The notes: generated by a model from the letters alone, not told the origin. A stretch of DNA of 39,503 bases from an uncultured Ruminococcus sp. (GCA_937926145.1 CALANW010000131.1:1-39503), one strand, 5' to 3'. Positions 1 through 9,250 are shown, numbered from the stretch's first letter. Made by a program: numbers and translations.

Positions 1-12
1 TATGTTCGGAAC

Positions 13-66
13 AACTATCCTCGGCAAATAAACGTGAGGAGCAAAGCGACGAGCGCTTAGCGCCGA
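13..66. repeat. Dispersed repeat, copy 1
   Basis: About 54 bp starting AACTATCCTCGGC and running through GAGGAGCAAAGCGACGAGCG recurs at 15075-15128 with only a few changes up to the shared GACGAGCG. Both copies are intergenic. Nothing coding is visible in positions 1-197 apart from this repeat and the terminator at 131-160. The nature of the repeat is unknown. Confidence 0.6.
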
Positions 67-130
67 CGGAATATGAGCAGCGGCTTTTCTTTTAGCAATC
101 AAGTCATAAAATCTTTTTTCAACAAAAATA

Positions 131-160
131 TGCAGTCCATAAAAACCTTTATGAACTGCA
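131..160 (-). terminator. Intrinsic terminator downstream of spoVS
   Basis: On the minus strand TGCAGTTCATAAA pairs with TTTTATGGACTGCA across a short loop and is followed by TATTTTTGTT. The plus strand also has a T-rich flank (TTGTTTT), so it may work in both directions. It lies about 40 nt beyond the spoVS stop. Confidence 0.75.
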
Positions 161-197
161 TTGTTTTGACATTATTGGAGTGCGAATTTATATAATT

Positions 198-458
198 TTA
201 TCGTTTCTCGCAGATAAGTTTTATAGCCGTGCGCTCTTCGCCCTCGATCTCTACGCTTGCAAAGGCAGGAATACAGATAAGGTCTATCCCTATCGGCGCA
301 AGATATCCCCTTGCAACTGCAATGGACTTTATTGCCTGATTGGCTGCGCCTGCTCCGACTGCCTGAACTTCTACTTCTCCTGCGTCACGGATAACGCTTG
401 CGATCGCACCTGCAACTGAATTCGGCGCAGATCTTGATGATACCTTCAATACTTCCAT
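198..458 (-). CDS. spoVS: Stage V sporulation protein S (SpoVS)
   Basis: The 86-residue product matches the length and character of Bacillus SpoVS throughout: it opens MEVLKVSSRSAPNSVAGAI, has AVGAGAANQAIKSIAVARG in the middle and ends near GEERTAIKLICEKR. SpoVS is a small Alba-like, probably nucleic-acid-binding protein needed for spore coat assembly and septation control in Bacillus. I chose the ATG at 458 because GGGGGA sits about 7 nt upstream and the family starts here. The frame stays open upstream to 617, but that stretch does not resemble SpoVS. ymdB lies directly upstream, as in Bacillus. A consensus promoter at 668-696 gives the gene its own leader of roughly 200 nt. Confidence 0.95.
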   Translation of the reverse strand: MEVLKVSSRSAPNSVAGAIASVIRDAGEVEVQAVGAGAANQAIKSIAVARGYLAPIGIDLICIPAFASVEIEGEERTAIKLICEKR

Positions 459-483
459 GGTCATTTCCCCCGGATATTTTATT

Positions 484-507
484 GAGCCGTCTGAAAGATC
501 ACGGCTC
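484..507 (-). other. Hairpin in the spoVS leader
   Basis: GAGCCGT and ACGGCTC form a perfect 7-bp stem about 25 nt upstream of the spoVS start. No T-run follows, so it is not a terminator. A second stem (ATGTTTTC/GAAAACAT) lies near 595-632 in the same leader. Any regulatory role is inference. Confidence 0.4.
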
Positions 508-667
508 TTACAGGTCATTTTCGGTGTTAAGGAAATGCTGACTTTGATAAGAAGATATGGCACTTTTCCGTAAGTCCATACATCGAAGAAAACAAAGATG
601 TTTTCATCATCGGACACCCTTAGAAAACATGTCTGACGATTGGACAGCTTTTTCCTTTAATACCATT

Positions 668-696
668 ATTATACAACATTTGTGCTGTACTTTCAA
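668..696 (-). promoter_or_regulatory. Sigma-A-type promoter for spoVS
   Basis: On the minus strand TTGAAA (691-696) and TATAAT (668-673) are separated by exactly 17 nt. Transcription would start near 660. It lies between the ymdB stop and spoVS, so spoVS can be transcribed independently of ymdB. Confidence 0.8.
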
Positions 697-720
697 TACC
701 TAAAGGGGATATTCGGAGAA

Positions 721-1491
721 TTATCTAATTATTAAACGTTTTATGCTGTGTGCTTTGCCGAATTTTTCGTCAAATGAAACAACAACACCGTTGATAAATT
801 GCTTCTCGTTTGACTCCTCGAACTTTACGGGCGCGTGGAAACGCTGTTTTTTTATCGCAAGCTCGCTCTTTACGCCGAGAACGGAAAGCTCCGCACCGCA
901 CATTCCTGCGTCCGTAATGTAAGCCGTGCCGTGCGGAAGTATCGTTTCGTCAGCGGTCTGAACGTGAGTGTGAGTGCCGAGAACAGCTGTCACTCTGCCG
1001 TCAAGATACTGACCGAGCGACTTCTTCTCCGCCGTGGCCTCTGCGTGAAAATCGATGAAAATATTCGGCGTTTTGATGTCCTTTAAAAGCTCGTCAACGA
1101 CCGTGAACGGATTGTCGAGCGCTTCAAGATAAAGCGTTCCCATAAGGTTTATCACAGCTATCTCCGTCCTGCCGAGGTCGAGGACGCAAACACCTTTTCC
1201 GACATTCCCCTCGGGGAAGTTCGCAGGACGCAAAAGGCAGTCCTTTTCGTCATAAAGCGGCATAACTTCCTTGCGGCGGAAGCAGTGGTTTCCCGTCGTG
1301 ATAACGTCCGCGCCGAGCGAGAAAAGCTGCTTTGCGGAATAAGGCGTGATGCCGTTGCCCGTTGCGCTGTTTTCACCGTTTATAACAACAATGTCGATAT
1401 TGTTTTCTTTTTTGATGCTGCTCATCTTGCTGCGAACGAACTCACAGCCGCCCTCGCCGACAACATCACCCAGAAATAGTAAATTAAGCAT
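721..1491 (-). CDS. ymdB: YmdB-family metallophosphoesterase
   Basis: The 256-residue product is a full-length member of the TIGR00282/YmdB family of dinuclear-metal phosphodiesterases; Bacillus YmdB cleaves 2',3'-cyclic nucleotides and affects biofilm and motility decisions. The metal-ligand motifs appear in order: FLGDVVGEGG near the N-terminus, INGENSATG, TTGNHCF, IDFHAEATAEK and GTHTHVQTAD. The frame begins at a GTG three codons earlier, but the ATG at 1491 has AAGGGTGG at good spacing and gives the family start MLNLLFLGDVVG. The gene lies between a repeat-filled gap after recG and spoVS. Confidence 0.93.
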   Translation of the reverse strand: MLNLLFLGDVVGEGGCEFVRSKMSSIKKENNIDIVVINGENSATGNGITPYSAKQLFSLGADVITTGNHCFRRKEVMPLYDEKDCLLRPANFPEGNVGKGVCVLDLGRTEIAVINLMGTLYLEALDNPFTVVDELLKDIKTPNIFIDFHAEATAEKKSLGQYLDGRVTAVLGTHTHVQTADETILPHGTAYITDAGMCGAELSVLGVKSELAIKKQRFHAPVKFEESNEKQFINGVVVSFDEKFGKAHSIKRLIIR

Positions 1492-1507
1492 AAAACCCAC
1501 CCTTGGT

Positions 1508-1686
1508 TTAATTCGGAATTCGGAATGCGGAATTCGGAATTATTGTGATTTGAAAATTTATTGTAGGGGACGGGTTTCCCGTCCCGCGAAAATGCGATTT
1601 TAACGGTTTATTTTTTGTTGAATGGTCGGGACGAACGTCTTTGTAGTAATGGATACCTTTCGGAAAATATAATTAATTCCGAATTG
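1508..1686. repeat. Repeat-bounded intergenic element (recG/ymdB)
   Basis: The left end (1508-1542) is a run of AATTCGGAATTCGGAATGCGG-type short direct repeats. The right end (about 1667-1686) carries the inverse, AATTAATTCCGAATT. Between them lies TGTAGGGGACGGGTTTCCCGTCCC (1562-1585), a palindromic module seen elsewhere in this window. The architecture matches the element at 27297-27711. No ORF is supported inside. Confidence 0.55.
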
Positions 1687-1687
1687 A

Positions 1688-3724
1688 TCAAAGCGCGCTC
1701 GCCGCTCCCGAGGAGAACATCTTGTCGATGTCCGATTTTAATTCGGGGAAAGCGCTCAGGTCTGCACTCTTTTCGAGAATGTCCTTTGCCGCATTCTGCG
1801 CCGTGCCTATCAGCTGCCTATCCATTGACGGGTCGGCAAGCCGCATCTCGGGCAGACCGTGCTGACGTTCGCCGAAGAAATCACCTGCACCGCGCATTTT
1901 AAGGTCATATTCCGATATCTTGAACCCGTCCGAGGTTTCCGTCATGATTTTCAAACGCTCCCTCGTTTCGGGCGAAACATTTCCTGCAATGAGAATACAA
2001 TAGCTCTGATGCGAACCTCGTCCAACTCGTCCCCTAAGCTGATGAAGCTGCGAAAGTCCGAACCGCTCGGCGTTTTCTATCATTATAACAGTTGCATTCG
2101 GAACGTCAACGCCGACCTCAACTACCGTCGTCGCAACAAGAAGCTGAGTTTCGCCGCTTTTGAAGCGTCCCATAGCTTCATTCTTCTCCTGAGGGGACAT
2201 TTTACCGTGCAGAATACCTATAGTATAATCTTTGAACTCGTTTTTCGCCGCATTTTCGGCATAGCTTTTCGCCGAAGCAAGACCGTTTTCGTCCTCTTCT
2301 ATCATCGGACAGACGATGTAAGCCTGCCTGCCCTCGTCAAGCTGTTTGCGCACGAAGCCGCAGGCACGTTCGCGAAGCTTATCGGTGACGGCAAAAGTTT
2401 CTATCTTCTGCCTGCCCCTTGGAAGCTCGTCAAGCACCGAGATATCAAGGTCGCCGTAAATTATCATCGCAAGCGTTCTCGGTATCGGCGTTGCGGACAT
2501 TACGAGCCTGTGCGGATTCATACCCTTTTGCGCAAGCTTTGCACGCTGATTTACGCCGAAGCGGTGCTGTTCGTCCATGATGACAAGACCGAGCCGCTTA
2601 AACTCGGTCGTGTCGGAAATAAGCGCGTGAGTTCCAGTTACAACGTGGAATTCGCCGCTTTTTATCTTCTCATCAATTATAGTGCGTTCTTTTTTCGGAA
2701 TAGAACCCGTAAGGCAGCAAACCTTTACACCGAACGGTTCAAGAAGCTCTGAAAGTGTCCGAAAATGCTGCTGCGCGAGGATTTCCGTAGGTGCCATAAG
2801 CGCAGTCTGACAGCCGTTTTTGAAGCAGAACAGAGCCGCCGCCGCCGCGACCGCAGTTTTGCCCGAGCCAACGTCACCCTGAACAAGTCGGTTCATCGGG
2901 TATTCGCGGCACATATCGTCCGTTATCTCGTTCACGGCACGAACCTGCGCTCCCGTGAGCTCGAAAGGCAAACGCTTGCGGAATTCATCGAGCGAATCGG
3001 CAAGCTTGTTCATCTGTATGCCCGCAAGCTCGCGGCTTCGGTTCTTCATCATGCTCATTCCGAGCTGAAGCTTCAGCATTTCGTCAAAAGCGAGCCGCTT
3101 TTTCGACATTTCCGCAATGTGCGCATCGGACGGAAAATGGATATTCCTCAGCGAATATTCGAGCGAAGCAAGGTGATATTTCTGGCGAATAAAATTCGGG
3201 ATATGGTCAATGTAGCCCTCGTCGCCGATGCTGTCGAGCGCCTGCGAAATGTTCGCGCTGATAATGTTTGAGGTTATCCCCTCTGTGAGCCTGTAAACGG
3301 GTTTGAGGAGATTTTTCGTATCGGCGCGGACGAAAAGCGGTGTGTTCATCTCGCGGCGGACCATATTTCCGTTGACCTTGCCTGAGAAAAGATACTCCTC
3401 GTCTGTTTCGAGCGCTTCATAAGCGAAGCGGTTGTTGTAAAAGGTTATCGTGATGTTTGCGCTGTCATCGGCGGCAATTATCTTGTAAAGCACAAGTCCG
3501 CTCCGAATCCTCGCCGCAGGCATTTTCTTTATTATCCGCGCCTTTATGACGTTATGCTCGAAAAGCACGGTTTCCGCGATCTCAGTCGGCGCGGAGTAGT
3601 CGATATAGCTTCGGGGGTAATGGCAGATAAGGTCGCCGACCGTGAAGATACCGAGCTTTGCATACAGTTCCGCGCGCTTTTTTCCAACGCCGTGAAGCTC
3701 CTCTATCGGTGAGTTTTTGTCCAT
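1688..3724 (-). CDS. recG: ATP-dependent DNA helicase RecG
   Basis: RecG remodels stalled replication forks and branched recombination intermediates. The 678-residue length is typical. An N-terminal helix-hairpin-helix-like segment (LHGVGKKRAELYAKLG, about residues 10-26) and OB-fold wedge domain precede the helicase core. Walker A is QGDVGSGKTA (282-291), motif II is DEQHRFG (384-390), motif III is MSATPIPRTLAM, and the C-terminal helicase domain has QLHQLRGRVGRG. The ATG at 3724 has GGGGGAA upstream. TATAAT-like sequence lies at 3742-3752 but I see no good -35. The gene follows the ftsH terminator and precedes ymdB. Confidence 0.97.
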   Translation of the reverse strand: MDKNSPIEELHGVGKKRAELYAKLGIFTVGDLICHYPRSYIDYSAPTEIAETVLFEHNVIKARIIKKMPAARIRSGLVLYKIIAADDSANITITFYNNRFAYEALETDEEYLFSGKVNGNMVRREMNTPLFVRADTKNLLKPVYRLTEGITSNIISANISQALDSIGDEGYIDHIPNFIRQKYHLASLEYSLRNIHFPSDAHIAEMSKKRLAFDEMLKLQLGMSMMKNRSRELAGIQMNKLADSLDEFRKRLPFELTGAQVRAVNEITDDMCREYPMNRLVQGDVGSGKTAVAAAAALFCFKNGCQTALMAPTEILAQQHFRTLSELLEPFGVKVCCLTGSIPKKERTIIDEKIKSGEFHVVTGTHALISDTTEFKRLGLVIMDEQHRFGVNQRAKLAQKGMNPHRLVMSATPIPRTLAMIIYGDLDISVLDELPRGRQKIETFAVTDKLRERACGFVRKQLDEGRQAYIVCPMIEEDENGLASAKSYAENAAKNEFKDYTIGILHGKMSPQEKNEAMGRFKSGETQLLVATTVVEVGVDVPNATVIMIENAERFGLSQLHQLRGRVGRGSHQSYCILIAGNVSPETRERLKIMTETSDGFKISEYDLKMRGAGDFFGERQHGLPEMRLADPSMDRQLIGTAQNAAKDILEKSADLSAFPELKSDIDKMFSSGAASAL

Positions 3725-3790
3725 TACTTTTCCCCCTTTTTATTATATTATAAGCGTAAGCATCGCCGAATTTTGTCATTTCAAACTGTA

Positions 3791-3820
3791 AAAACAAACC
3801 GCACGTTAAAGTGCGGTCTG
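3791..3820 (-). terminator. Intrinsic terminator of the ftsH operon
   Basis: On the minus strand ACCGCAC and GTGCGGT form a 7-bp stem with a 6-nt loop, followed by TTGTTTTT. It lies 16 nt past the ftsH stop and separates ftsH from recG. Confidence 0.8.
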
Positions 3821-3835
3821 TGATAAATTTTGGAT

Positions 3836-5917
3836 TTATTCCTTGTTTTCGTCCGAATCGTCAGATTTTTCTTCTGTTGAAGCATTTTCGTCAGTTTTTG
3901 CATCGGAATTATCTTCTGCGGAAGCAACTTCTTCGGAAGCAACATCTGCTGTTGTTTCGGCAGGAGCATCGGACTTTTCTTCGGAAACCTCAGCTTTATC
4001 CTCAGGAGTGATAACGGACTTCATATATTCCTCGTAATCCTTCTCGATAGTTTCGGCTGGGATCTCGCCCTTCATAAGCTTTTCAAAGTCTGCGCCGTCG
4101 ATCTTCTCGTGCGCTATAAGATACTTGGCAAGAAGATGAAGCTGGTCGATATGCTCTTTGAGTATTGCAACGCAGGCTTCATAGTTCTCGGTAACGATGC
4201 GGTGTATCTCATCATCGATCTCGCCCTGAACACGCTCGGAAATTCCGTTTGAACGGCCGTAGCCCATTCCGACGAAAGGTTCATCGTTCTGATCTGCGTA
4301 AACAACAAGACCAAGCTTGGAAAGACCGTATTTTGTGACCATATCCTTTGCGATCTTGGTCGAACGCTGGAGGTCGCTCACTGCGCCTGCCGAACCCTTG
4401 CCGATGATAAGTTCCTCGGCAACACGTCCGCCCATGCATACCTTGATCTCGTCTTCGATGCGTTCTGCGTTAACGTCAATGAGTGACGGTTCTTTTGACG
4501 GGAGGTGGATAGTCATACCGCCTGCGCCGCCGTGAGGAATGATAGTTACCTGATGAACGCTGTCCTGCGATGGGAGATAGTATGTTACGACAGCGTGACC
4601 TGCTTCGTGGTAAGCGACTGTGCGGCGCTCTTCCTGAGTAACAACACGGCTCTTCTTTTCAGGACCGGCAATAACTTTGATAACGGCTTCTTCGATATCA
4701 GCCTTTGTGATAGCTTTCTTTTCCTTGCGAGCCGCGATAAGAGCAGCTTCGTTCGTGAGGTTTTCAAGGTCAGCGCCCGTAAAGCCTGCTGTCGATTTTG
4801 CGATAGTGGAAAGGCTTACATCGGGAGCGAGAGGCTTTTTCTTCGTGTGGACTTTGAGTATCTCTTCTCTGCCCTTTATGTCGGGATAGCTTACCGTTAT
4901 CTGACGGTCAAATCTGCCCGGACGGAGAAGTGCAGGGTCAAGGATATCACGGCGGTTCGTAGCGGCGATGACGATAACGCCCTCGTTGCCCTCAAAACCG
5001 TCCATTTCAACAAGGAGCTGGTTGAGCGTCTGTTCACGTTCATCGTGACCGCCGCCAAGACCTGCACCTCTGTGACGGCCTACGGCATCGATCTCATCGA
5101 TGAAAACAATGGCAGGAGCGTTTTTCTTCGCTGTTTCAAAAAGATCTCTTACTCTCGAAGCACCTACGCCGACATAAAGCTCAACGAAGTCCGAACCCGA
5201 AATTGAGAAGAACGGAACTCCCGCTTCGCCTGCAACGGCCTTTGCGAGAAGAGTTTTACCTGTACCCGGAGGGCCCATAAGAAGAACGCCCTTAGGGATA
5301 CGCGCGCCCATTTCGCTGTATTTCTTAGGATTTTTGAGGAAGTCAACGATCTCCGCAAGCTCTTCCTTTTCCTCGTCTGCGCCTGCAACATCGTCAAATG
5401 TGTGCTTCGTGTTCGAGGTCGTCTTGACATTAGCCTTGCTGAAGCTGTTGATCTTTCCGCCGCCGCCTGCCTGCCTTATCATAAAGAAGAAAAGCGCAAC
5501 CATAAGAATGATTATGATTATCGACGGAACAAGGTTGTAAAGCCACGAGTTATCCTGAATTTTGTAATACTCCATTTTGAGCGGAGCATCAGGGTGCGCG
5601 GCGTTGTATTCCTTGCGGTAATTTTCCGAACCCGTCTGAATTTCGTTGAGGAAAACAGTAACGTTCGGAACAACGTAATTGATGAGCTTTTCCGTTCCGT
5701 CATCGAGTGTAACGGTCATACTGAGCTCGCCCGTGCCGAGGTCGAAGTTGTATTCGCTTACCTGATAATTGTCAAAGTAGCTCATAATATCGGAATAGCT
5801 GTATTCCGAAACGGTTTTAGTAGCCTGCTTCATAAGTGCAACGATAAGTATCATTGCCGCAAGAAGCACCCCGACATAGATAAGCAGTCCCCTGTTTGAG
5901 GATTTTTTTGGTGCCAT
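3836..5917 (-). CDS. ftsH: ATP-dependent zinc metalloprotease FtsH
   Basis: FtsH is a membrane-anchored AAA+ protease that degrades misfolded membrane and short-lived regulatory proteins. In this 693-residue protein, transmembrane segments lie near residues 11-29 and 129-147 with an extracytoplasmic domain between. Walker A is GPPGTGKT (215-222), Walker B VFIDEID (271-277), the second region of homology runs ATNRRDILDPALLRPGRFD, and the zinc site is HEAGH (437-441). The tail after about residue 635 is a low-complexity Ser/Glu/Asp/Ala stretch, longer than in many FtsH proteins. The gene is last in the dnaB-tilS-hpt-ftsH string, followed by a terminator. AAGGA lies about 11 nt before the ATG, slightly far. 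Confidence 0.98.
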   Translation of the reverse strand: MAPKKSSNRGLLIYVGVLLAAMILIVALMKQATKTVSEYSYSDIMSYFDNYQVSEYNFDLGTGELSMTVTLDDGTEKLINYVVPNVTVFLNEIQTGSENYRKEYNAAHPDAPLKMEYYKIQDNSWLYNLVPSIIIIILMVALFFFMIRQAGGGGKINSFSKANVKTTSNTKHTFDDVAGADEEKEELAEIVDFLKNPKKYSEMGARIPKGVLLMGPPGTGKTLLAKAVAGEAGVPFFSISGSDFVELYVGVGASRVRDLFETAKKNAPAIVFIDEIDAVGRHRGAGLGGGHDEREQTLNQLLVEMDGFEGNEGVIVIAATNRRDILDPALLRPGRFDRQITVSYPDIKGREEILKVHTKKKPLAPDVSLSTIAKSTAGFTGADLENLTNEAALIAARKEKKAITKADIEEAVIKVIAGPEKKSRVVTQEERRTVAYHEAGHAVVTYYLPSQDSVHQVTIIPHGGAGGMTIHLPSKEPSLIDVNAERIEDEIKVCMGGRVAEELIIGKGSAGAVSDLQRSTKIAKDMVTKYGLSKLGLVVYADQNDEPFVGMGYGRSNGISERVQGEIDDEIHRIVTENYEACVAILKEHIDQLHLLAKYLIAHEKIDGADFEKLMKGEIPAETIEKDYEEYMKSVITPEDKAEVSEEKSDAPAETTADVASEEVASAEDNSDAKTDENASTEEKSDDSDENKE

Positions 5918-5994
5918 TGGTCATTCATTCCTTTCCGAGCCTTGTGATGCTCAATACCTTAATTCCTGCGTCGAGTAAAAATGTCAGAATATAT

Positions 5995-6549
5995 TTAATT
6001 TGGGTCGTATTCTGCGATGTATGGCAGATTGCGGTAGTATTCGCCGCAGTCCAGTCCGTAGCCGACTGCGAAGAAATCGGGTATAGTGAAAAGCGTGTAG
6101 TCGGGCTTGAAATCCACGGCTCTGCGCTCGGGTTTGTCAAGGAGAGTGAGAACTTTGAGCGAAAGAGGGTTTCTCTCGCGGAGCATCTCAACTATCTTGG
6201 AAAGCGTTCTTCCCGAGTCAACGATGTCCTCAACGATGACAACGTGATATTCGGAAATATCCTGCTTTAAGTCAAGCGTTATCTTTACATTTCCCGAGGA
6301 AGAAAGACCTGCGCCGTAGCTTTCCGCCGCCATAAAGCCGATTTCGCACGGAATGGAAACCGATCTTGAAAGATCGGCGAGGAAGATATAAGCGCCCTTT
6401 AAAATGCTGACGAGCAGAAGCGGCTTTCCCTCATATTCACGGTCAATAAGCTTTCCTGCTTCCGCTGTCTTTTCGGCGATCTCCTCTGCCGTTATGACTA
6501 CTTTTTTTATTCTGTCGAGTTTTTCGCATTTAAGTCCGACTGCATTCAT
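5995..6549 (-). CDS. hpt: Hypoxanthine phosphoribosyltransferase
   Basis: The enzyme salvages hypoxanthine and guanine to IMP and GMP using PRPP. The 184-residue length is standard. The PRPP-binding signature is VVIVEDIVDSGRTL, with LLVSILKGAYIFLADL earlier and a C-terminal GYGLDCGEYYRNLPYI block. Its ATG overlaps the tilS stop by one base (TAATG), implying translational coupling. tilS-hpt-ftsH is the conserved Firmicute order. About 77 nt separate it from ftsH, with no clear promoter there. Confidence 0.96.
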   Translation of the reverse strand: MNAVGLKCEKLDRIKKVVITAEEIAEKTAEAGKLIDREYEGKPLLLVSILKGAYIFLADLSRSVSIPCEIGFMAAESYGAGLSSSGNVKITLDLKQDISEYHVVIVEDIVDSGRTLSKIVEMLRERNPLSLKVLTLLDKPERRAVDFKPDYTLFTIPDFFAVGYGLDCGEYYRNLPYIAEYDPN

Positions 6550-7886
6550 TATGATTTTTCCTTTACATTTATATTCATATAGCTTTTTGTAAAAGCATCG
6601 GGCTTTACCCTTTCGGCAATTCCGAAGCCCTCCGCCCAGATAATACCTTTATCATCGGCAAGTATGGCTATTTTATCCCTTTCGCCAACGGGAACGCTTT
6701 CATTCATAAGCTTTTTAAGGCTGCTTGTGAAGCTCCGTCCTGCACGGATAAAGCCGTCGCCGTCACGGCGGTTGCGCAAAAACAGCTCACCTTGTATTTT
6801 ATCACAATCAAGCGCAAATTTTGTTAATAAATCATTAACGTGCGCCCCGTCTGCATTATTTTCCCCGTTGTTTACGCTAATTATCACCGTTTTATCACAT
6901 AAAAACGGATTTTCGCCGATAATGGCTTTTGTTTCGGGGAAAACAAGGCGTTCCCGAGGGATAATTTCGGTCCGTATCCTGCCGTTTTTCGCAACGGCAT
7001 AAAGCTCGCCCGAAAGAATGGTCTTTCCGTTTCCTTTCAGCGCACATTCCTCTGCCGAAAGTATCTTTTCGCCCGAGGGTTCGATGCCTGCTTCGCGAAG
7101 CTTCAATTTTATAACCATGCGGCGAACCGAAGCGTCAACATTCCGCAGATCATCGTCATAATGCTCTGCGGCAAGCTCGGAAAGAAAGCGTTCGTCTTCG
7201 GAAAGGCTCTCCGTGAGCCGCTTTATGCTCTCGAAAAAGCCGCTGTTCAGCTCTTCAAGCACGGGGATAACGTTGTGGCGAATTTTATTTCTCGAATAAT
7301 CATCGGAAAGATTCGTGCTGTCGGTCACAAAGCCTTGACCCTTTTCCGAAAGGTACGATAAAATTTCCTCACGCTTACAGTATATAAGCGGACGTATCAT
7401 TTTATCACGAACGGGCGGAATTCCGCAAAGTCCTTTCAGACCAGTTCCTCGGGAAAGGTTGAAAATGACCGTTTCCGCGCTGTCCGAAAGAGTGTGAGCC
7501 GTGGCGATCTTTGCATTTTCTCCGCAGACTTCATCGAAAAATCCATAGCGAAGCTTTCGTGCGCCCGATTCGAGCGACATTTTATGCTCCTTGGAAAAAG
7601 CCGCCGCGTCCGCACGGAAGACCGTCAGCGGAATGTCCTCTCTTTCGCAGAGGTCACGGCAGAACTGCTCGTCACGGTCGCTTTCCGCACCGCGCAAAAG
7701 GTGGTTGACGTGAACAGCTTTCAGTTTTACGCCGTATTCGGGCGAAAGCTCTTTCAGCGCAAGCGTAAGGCAAACACTGTCCGCTCCGCCCGATAAGGCG
7801 CAGACTATCGTATCGGCTTTGCCGAACATATCGAAACGCCCGGCGGCAAGCCGTATGTTTTCCAAAACGATATTATCATTGCTCAT
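6549..7886 (-). CDS. tilS: tRNA(Ile)-lysidine synthetase TilS
   Basis: TilS adds lysine to C34 of the CAU-anticodon tRNA-Ile so that it reads AUA. The 445-residue product has the ATP-pyrophosphatase loop LSGGADS (31-37), followed by VHVNHLLRGAESDRDEQFC and the MSLESGARKLRYGFF segment. The C-terminal substrate-binding region ends with FIRAGRSFTSSLKKLMNE and a DKGIIWAEGFGIAERVKP block. The start overlaps the dnaB stop (ATGA) and the stop overlaps the hpt start, so the three genes are tightly coupled. Confidence 0.96.
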   Translation of the reverse strand: MSNDNIVLENIRLAAGRFDMFGKADTIVCALSGGADSVCLTLALKELSPEYGVKLKAVHVNHLLRGAESDRDEQFCRDLCEREDIPLTVFRADAAAFSKEHKMSLESGARKLRYGFFDEVCGENAKIATAHTLSDSAETVIFNLSRGTGLKGLCGIPPVRDKMIRPLIYCKREEILSYLSEKGQGFVTDSTNLSDDYSRNKIRHNVIPVLEELNSGFFESIKRLTESLSEDERFLSELAAEHYDDDLRNVDASVRRMVIKLKLREAGIEPSGEKILSAEECALKGNGKTILSGELYAVAKNGRIRTEIIPRERLVFPETKAIIGENPFLCDKTVIISVNNGENNADGAHVNDLLTKFALDCDKIQGELFLRNRRDGDGFIRAGRSFTSSLKKLMNESVPVGERDKIAILADDKGIIWAEGFGIAERVKPDAFTKSYMNINVKEKS

Positions 7887-9250
7887 TTCTGATCTCCGAC
7901 GGGAACTCTGTCATCGGTGAGGAACAGCGTGAACTGTCCGTTCCAGCGCAGAGGCACTGTGCCCGTTTCACCGTGTCGGTTTTTCGCAACGATACACTCC
8001 GCAAGGGTCGGGTCGGGGCATTTTTCCTTGTTGTAGTAATGGTCACGGTAGAGGAACATTACTATATCCGCGTCCTGCTCGATAGAACCCGATTCACGAA
8101 GGTCGGAGAGCACGGGGCGTTTGTCCGTTCTCGATTCGACCGAACGCGAAAGCTGTGAAAGCACGATAACGGGAACGTTGAGTTCCTTTGCCATAAGCTT
8201 CAGCTGACGTGTGATCTCGGAAATTTCCGTTACACGGTTGTCGATGCGCCTGCCCGAACTCATGAGCTGGAGATAGTCGATGATAACAAGTCCGAGGTTC
8301 TTCATTCGCCTTAGCTTTGCTTTCATCTGCGTAACGGTGATGCCTGCCGTGTCGTCAAGGTATATCTGCATTCCCGAAAGACGCTCTGCGCCGTCGGCAA
8401 GCTTTGTCCAGTCGTCGTCCTGAATTGTGCCTTTGAGAAGCTTTTCGCTCTCGACAAGGCTCTCGGACGAAAGCATACGGGTGACAAGCTGCTCGTTCGA
8501 CATTTCGAGCGAGAAAATGACAACTTCCTTGTCGTTCCTGTGTCGGCAGACGTTTGCGGCAATGTTAAGTACGAACGAGGTCTTACCCATGGCAGGACGG
8601 GCGGCAACGATAAGCAGGTCGGATTTGTTAAGACCCGTTATAACGCCGTCAAGCTTTGAAAAGCCCGAACCCATTCCGAGGTATTTTTCTCTGTCCTCGC
8701 CCGATTTTTTTGAGATATCATCGTAGGCTTCAACAACAACGTCCTCGATCTTGCGCAGACCGTCGGCATCTCTGCCCTGGCGGATATCGAAGATCTTCTG
8801 CTCGGCATAATCGAGCATCATCTCCGCGCTTTCCTCGCCGTTTCGGCACATATCCATTATCTCTTTTGAAGCCGTGATGAGCGAGCGGAGATAGAACTTT
8901 TCCGCAACTATCTTGCAGTAGCTTTCGATGTTCGCCGTTGACGGGATACCTCGGCTTATCTCAACGAGATATTCCTTTCCTGCGGCGGCGTTCTCGAAAA
9001 TGCCCTCTTTTACGGCTTCATCGAGAACGGTTACAGCGTCCGACCTTACGCCCATAGCGAAATTTCGCGTTATGATGCTGTAAAGATCGCGGTGCATCGA
9101 AATGTAGAAGCTTTCGGATTTGAGGTAGTTCATCGCCGTTGTGAGAGCGTCAGGGTCGATAAGCATCGCGCCGATAACGCTCTGCTCCGCATCAAGGCTG
9201 AACGGAAGCTCGTTCGATGAAAATTCGCTGAGGTCGATATTGTCAGCCAT
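7883..9250 (-). CDS. dnaB: Replicative DNA helicase DnaB
   Basis: This is the hexameric replicative helicase (called DnaC in Bacillus). The 455-residue protein has the N-terminal collar domain (SLDAEQSVIGAMLIDPDAL) and a RecA-like motor domain with Walker A ARPAMGKTS (217-225), LVIIDYLQLM as Walker B, and LSQLSRSVESR followed by DLRESGSIEQDADIVMFLYR. It starts one base into the rplI stop (TAATG) and overlaps tilS by 4 nt. Placement beside rplI and gdpP is common in Firmicutes. Confidence 0.97.
   Translation of the reverse strand: MADNIDLSEFSSNELPFSLDAEQSVIGAMLIDPDALTTAMNYLKSESFYISMHRDLYSIITRNFAMGVRSDAVTVLDEAVKEGIFENAAAGKEYLVEISRGIPSTANIESYCKIVAEKFYLRSLITASKEIMDMCRNGEESAEMMLDYAEQKIFDIRQGRDADGLRKIEDVVVEAYDDISKKSGEDREKYLGMGSGFSKLDGVITGLNKSDLLIVAARPAMGKTSFVLNIAANVCRHRNDKEVVIFSLEMSNEQLVTRMLSSESLVESEKLLKGTIQDDDWTKLADGAERLSGMQIYLDDTAGITVTQMKAKLRRMKNLGLVIIDYLQLMSSGRRIDNRVTEISEITRQLKLMAKELNVPVIVLSQLSRSVESRTDKRPVLSDLRESGSIEQDADIVMFLYRDHYYNKEKCPDPTLAECIVAKNRHGETGTVPLRWNGQFTLFLTDDRVPVGDQK

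Noticed and set aside
459..617. N-terminal extension of SpoVS
   Set aside because: It is in frame but does not resemble SpoVS, and the start at 458 has a good ribosome binding site and gives the family length of 86 residues.
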